Shown one piece after another: positions 61,363 through 64,000 of a stretch of DNA of 64,000 bases. A model generated the notes under the pieces. It had not been told where the DNA came from. It ran no database searches and was given only the letters and a program-made list of their open reading frames with translations. Location: positions 62,001-126,000 of the forward strand of contig CAYGSL010000004.1 in NCBI GenBank assembly GCA_964352475.1. The letters are read 5' to 3'. Both the position numbers and the translations under genes were made by a program. How positions within the stretch are numbered: position 1 is the first letter of the stretch; each line of letters opens with the position of its first letter. The DNA is from JAUIET01 sp964352475 (GTDB lineage: Bacteria; Pseudomonadota; Gammaproteobacteria; Pseudomonadales; JAUIET01).

Positions 61363-62562
61363 ATGTACGAATTAAGCAACAGAAATGTCTTACTTGGCGT
61401 AACCGGCGGAATTGCCGCCTATAAAGCCGCCGAACTGGTGCGGCGTTTGCAAGACCAGAACGCCATTGTTCGAGTGGTAATGACGCCGGCAGCCACTGAA
61501 TTTATCACCCCACTGACCATGCAGGCATTGTCGGGCGAGCCAGTTCATCTGGATTTGCTTAACCCCGAAGCCGAAGCCGCCATGGGGCATATCGAGTTGG
61601 CTCGCTGGGCAGACGCACTACTAGTTGCGCCAGCAAGTGCCGATTTTATTGCTCGCGTAGTGCATGGCCATGCGGATGACCTGCTAAGCACCCTATACCT
61701 GGCCTGTACCGCGCCCAAGTTCATTGCACCCGCCATGAACCAGGGCATGTGGGCGCAATCCAGTACGCAGAATAACGTTGAAGCCTTGCGCCAAAATGGC
61801 ATCACGCTACTTGGGCCAGACAGTGGCTTGCAAGCCTGTGGTGACGTTGGCGCTGGACGCCTGCTGGACATTGATCAAATAGTGACCCAGGTATCGTCAC
61901 ACTTCAGTACCGGTGCATTGGCCGGCCTAAATGTAGTCGTTACTGCTGGCCCAACCCAGGAGGCCATAGATCCTGTACGTTTTCTAAGCAATCACAGCTC
62001 GGGGAAAATGGGCTTCGCTTTGGCCAGAGCAGCCAGCGAAGCCGGTGCGAATGTTATTCTTGTCGCCGGGCCGGTAAGCCTGGACTGCTCAGAAAACGTT
62101 CAGCGCGTAAACGTAAAAAGTGCGAAAGAAATGTTGACTGCTACACTTGAACACATGGCCGGGTGCGATATTTTTATCGCCACAGCCGCGGTTGCCGACT
62201 ACACACCGTTGAATGTTGCCAACAACAAGATCAAGAAAAATTCGACTGAGATGGAACTCAAACTGACTCGCACAGAAGATATTCTGGCGACGGTCAGCGC
62301 ACTCTCACCTCGGCCGTTTTGTGTGGGCTTTGCGGCTGAAACCGACCAGTTAATCAGCTATGCGAAAGGTAAGCTGGAAAGGAAGAACCTCGATTTGATT
62401 GTTGCTAATGATGTATCGAAAACGGAGATTGGCTTTCAGAGTGACCAGAATAAGGTGACTTTAGTGAGCAAAGAGCAGGAACTTGATTTGCCGCAGATGA
62501 GCAAACTCAGTCTGGCTGCCGCGTTAGTTGAAGAAATCGGTCAACGATATAAAAACAGTTAA
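61363..62562 (+). CDS. coaBC: Bifunctional phosphopantothenoylcysteine decarboxylase/phosphopantothenate-cysteine ligase
   Basis: It carries out two consecutive steps of CoA synthesis. The N-terminal CoaC flavoprotein has GVTGGIAAYKAAELVRR, His in GHIELARWAD (about residue 75) and PAMNQGMW with the substrate-binding Asn. The C-terminal CoaB part (about 185-399) has VTAGPTQEAIDPVRFLSNHSSGKMG (quoted in part) and the AAVADYTP and LVANDV stretches. The 399 residues are normal. With coaD at 56.6 kb, two CoA genes are close together. dut, often next, is absent. Confidence 0.97.
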   Translation: MYELSNRNVLLGVTGGIAAYKAAELVRRLQDQNAIVRVVMTPAATEFITPLTMQALSGEPVHLDLLNPEAEAAMGHIELARWADALLVAPASADFIARVVHGHADDLLSTLYLACTAPKFIAPAMNQGMWAQSSTQNNVEALRQNGITLLGPDSGLQACGDVGAGRLLDIDQIVTQVSSHFSTGALAGLNVVVTAGPTQEAIDPVRFLSNHSSGKMGFALARAASEAGANVILVAGPVSLDCSENVQRVNVKSAKEMLTATLEHMAGCDIFIATAAVADYTPLNVANNKIKKNSTEMELKLTRTEDILATVSALSPRPFCVGFAAETDQLISYAKGKLERKNLDLIVANDVSKTEIGFQSDQNKVTLVSKEQELDLPQMSKLSLAAALVEEIGQRYKNS

Positions 62563-62567
62563 CGCAG

Positions 62568-62596
62568 CTGGTTCGTACAGACGCTGTTCGAACCAG
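62568..62596 (+). other. Stem-loop between coaBC and algC
   Basis: CTGGTTCG-T-ACAG-acg-CTGT-T-CGAACCAG pairs over 12 positions with one T-T mismatch and a three-base loop. It starts five bases after the coaBC stop. It has no T-tract, so it is more likely an mRNA-stability or attenuation element than a simple terminator. Confidence 0.7.
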
Positions 62597-62628
62597 ATGA
62601 ACGAAGATGCAAGTGGGGCTAAATCACA

Positions 62629-64000
62629 ATGGCAAAAGCCAAAAAAGCAGACGCAGTTAACGATACTGAATTAGCCGGTGCGCCTAACGACAGCGATAAG
62701 GCCAAGCAAGCCAAGCCTAAACGCAGTACTGCTTCTCATTCACCCGAACAACATTGGCTTCCCGCTGGCATATCATTTTTGGTGATTGCCGCCGTTGTTG
62801 GTCTGATTCTGATCATTCTGATACCGCAACGCCAGGCAACTGACCTCAAACGTCATACTGAACTGTATGCGAGTAGTCAGGCCGTGATCGTCAAGCAAAG
62901 CATTGAGCATTTACAGAATCGACTTGAATTGATCGCCGCAACACCTGAGCTGCGAAAAAGGGTCAGCGATAAAAACACCGAAGCGATGCTAAAGATGAGC
63001 GAGCAATTGAGCAACGCTTTTCCAGAAGCAAGCAATGCCATGGTGATTCCTCTTGATGCCAAAGGCATAACCGGCTTGCGCAAGCATGGCTTGAAGCTGC
63101 GTAATAATATCGAGTCCAGCATGGTGAATCGTGCCGAAGACGGCGACAAGACTTTTCCCGAGGCGTACAAATACAAAGGTGAGACAGAATTTACCCTGGT
63201 AGCACCGATTCTCGAAGCTGATGAAATGGAAGTCAACGGGGCCATTTTATTGCGCATGCCAATGGCATTTTTGCAAAGCGCAATTAACGGCCAGATAGAA
63301 GATCGTGGGCGCACCGAATTGATACAAGTGTTCAGTGGCAGCGAACAGGTGTTGCTAAGCAGTAACGGCACCGGTAGTAGCGAACTGGAAGCTCAGGACA
63401 AACAAATCGGAGACAGTAATTGGTGGCTGCGATTTATGCCGTCTGATGCCGTAGCCAAAGAACTGAGCATCCCTCTTTGGAGCTTACTGGCTTTGTTGAG
63501 TATTCCAGCGCTTGGCGTACCCATCTGGCATTTTCTGTCTCTGCGAAAGCTTCGCAACCACATGGAAAGCGATTTAGACAATGTGATTAGTTATGCGCGA
63601 AGCCTTATGTCCGGTAATAAACGCATGCCGCCGGTTTTTCCCAATACTCAGCTGAATCAACTTGCTAATTTGATCGCGAATTTCAGAACGCCTGCGGCAA
63701 CTGAAGAACCCGCCTCAAGCTCTACGAAATCAAGCGTAAATACCTCTTCTGCAAGCGCCTCAAAAAACGCCAAGGCAAAAACAAAAATGGATGCGGCAGA
63801 GACCAGCGCTTCTTCCGCCGCGGCGCCCGCCCCCAAAATTTCAATACCAGATCATATATTCCGCGCTTACGATATTCGGGGTGAAGCCGACAAATACCTG
63901 ACCGACGAAGTTGTAAGCGCCATCGGTCGTGCAATTGGCAGTGAGGCCCTGGACCGCTCGCAAGATGAGATTGTAGTGGCCTGTGACGGTCGCTTATCCA
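62629..64000 (+). CDS. algC: Phosphomannomutase/phosphoglucomutase AlgC with N-terminal membrane domain, partial (3' end outside window)
   Basis: The frame runs open from the ATG at 62629 to the window end (457 residues). Residues about 1-40 are Lys/Ala-rich and cytoplasmic. A transmembrane helix follows (AGISFLVIAAVVGLILIILI, about 46-65), then a periplasmic-looking domain of about 210 residues, a second helix (IPLWSLLALLSIPALGVPIW, about 281-300) and a Ser/Ala-rich linker. The mutase domain begins only at about residue 405 (IPDHIFRAYDIRG) and is cut off before the catalytic serine. The mutase supplies mannose 1-phosphate and glucose 1-phosphate for polysaccharides. Classical AlgC lacks the 400-residue extension, though long forms are annotated in Pseudomonas relatives. 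Confidence 0.9.
   Translation, partial: MAKAKKADAVNDTELAGAPNDSDKAKQAKPKRSTASHSPEQHWLPAGISFLVIAAVVGLILIILIPQRQATDLKRHTELYASSQAVIVKQSIEHLQNRLELIAATPELRKRVSDKNTEAMLKMSEQLSNAFPEASNAMVIPLDAKGITGLRKHGLKLRNNIESSMVNRAEDGDKTFPEAYKYKGETEFTLVAPILEADEMEVNGAILLRMPMAFLQSAINGQIEDRGRTELIQVFSGSEQVLLSSNGTGSSELEAQDKQIGDSNWWLRFMPSDAVAKELSIPLWSLLALLSIPALGVPIWHFLSLRKLRNHMESDLDNVISYARSLMSGNKRMPPVFPNTQLNQLANLIANFRTPAATEEPASSSTKSSVNTSSASASKNAKAKTKMDAAETSASSAAAPAPKISIPDHIFRAYDIRGEADKYLTDEVVSAIGRAIGSEALDRSQDEIVVACDGRLS

Overview
The window is chromosomal DNA from a gammaproteobacterium. The gene blocks are those of Pseudomonas and related aquatic orders: ygfB-pepP-ubiH, a 6S RNA gene after zapA, tkt-epd-pgk-aldolase, the Pil-Chp twitching cluster beside gshB and a tonB3-like gene, pilTU divergent from yggS-proC-yggT-metXW-rdgB-hemW, ftsYEX-rpoH, and coaBC beside a long algC. 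I cannot name a genus. I see no tRNA, rRNA, CRISPR array, insertion sequence or prophage. Coding density is high and many genes overlap by 1-4 bases, so transcripts are probably long.

Layout. 1-9.5 kb, minus strand: start of a DUF3450 gene at the left edge, then (in transcription order) ygfB, pepP, a ubiH/ubiI gene, gcvH, rppH, ptsP, lgt, thyA, folA. 9.7-11.1 kb, plus strand: a TIGR02449 coiled-coil gene, zapA, 6S RNA and the 5-formyl-THF cyclo-ligase gene. 11.0-11.5 kb: two tiny related membrane-protein genes. 11.6-13.9 kb: ilvA and rpiA, divergent. 13.9-20.4 kb, minus strand: tkt, epd, pgk, class I aldolase, an alpha/beta hydrolase and a small secreted protein. 20.5-25.9 kb, plus strand: a sahR-like regulator, metK, ahcY and metF (the activated-methyl cycle), then rsmE. 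25.9-36.5 kb, minus strand: pilG, pilH, pilI, pilJ, a 2192-residue ChpA and a ChpC-like CheW protein.

36.7-42.2 kb: gshB, a tonB gene, a long inverted repeat, yqgE and ruvX on plus; pilT and pilU on minus. 42.3-49.3 kb, plus strand: yggS, proC, yggT, metX, metW, a DUF4426 gene, rdgB, hemW and an oxygenase-like gene. 49.3-50.9 kb: a small accessory insert with a two-cupin protein and a membrane protein/XRE regulator pair. 50.9-55.9 kb, minus strand: ftsY, ftsE, ftsX, rpoH, a DUF423 gene, trmB. 55.9-64 kb: rsmD and coaD; mutM, rpmB and rpmG; a Kef-type antiporter; radC; coaBC; and the start of algC, which runs off the right edge.

Most genes are ordinary housekeeping genes. The best regulatory signals are upstream of rpoH (a CIRCE-type HrcA operator over a sigma-E-like promoter, with a sigma-32-like promoter further up), upstream of the sahR-like gene (a perfect dyad over the -35 of a strong promoter), and upstream of the membrane protein/XRE pair (two dyads around a near-consensus promoter). 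Other points of interest are the pair of tiny membrane-protein genes with their own promoter, a 30-bp-arm palindromic element at 38.7 kb, a hexanucleotide repeat inside chpA, and a Chp cluster without pilK or chpB. I found no clearly new multi-gene system.
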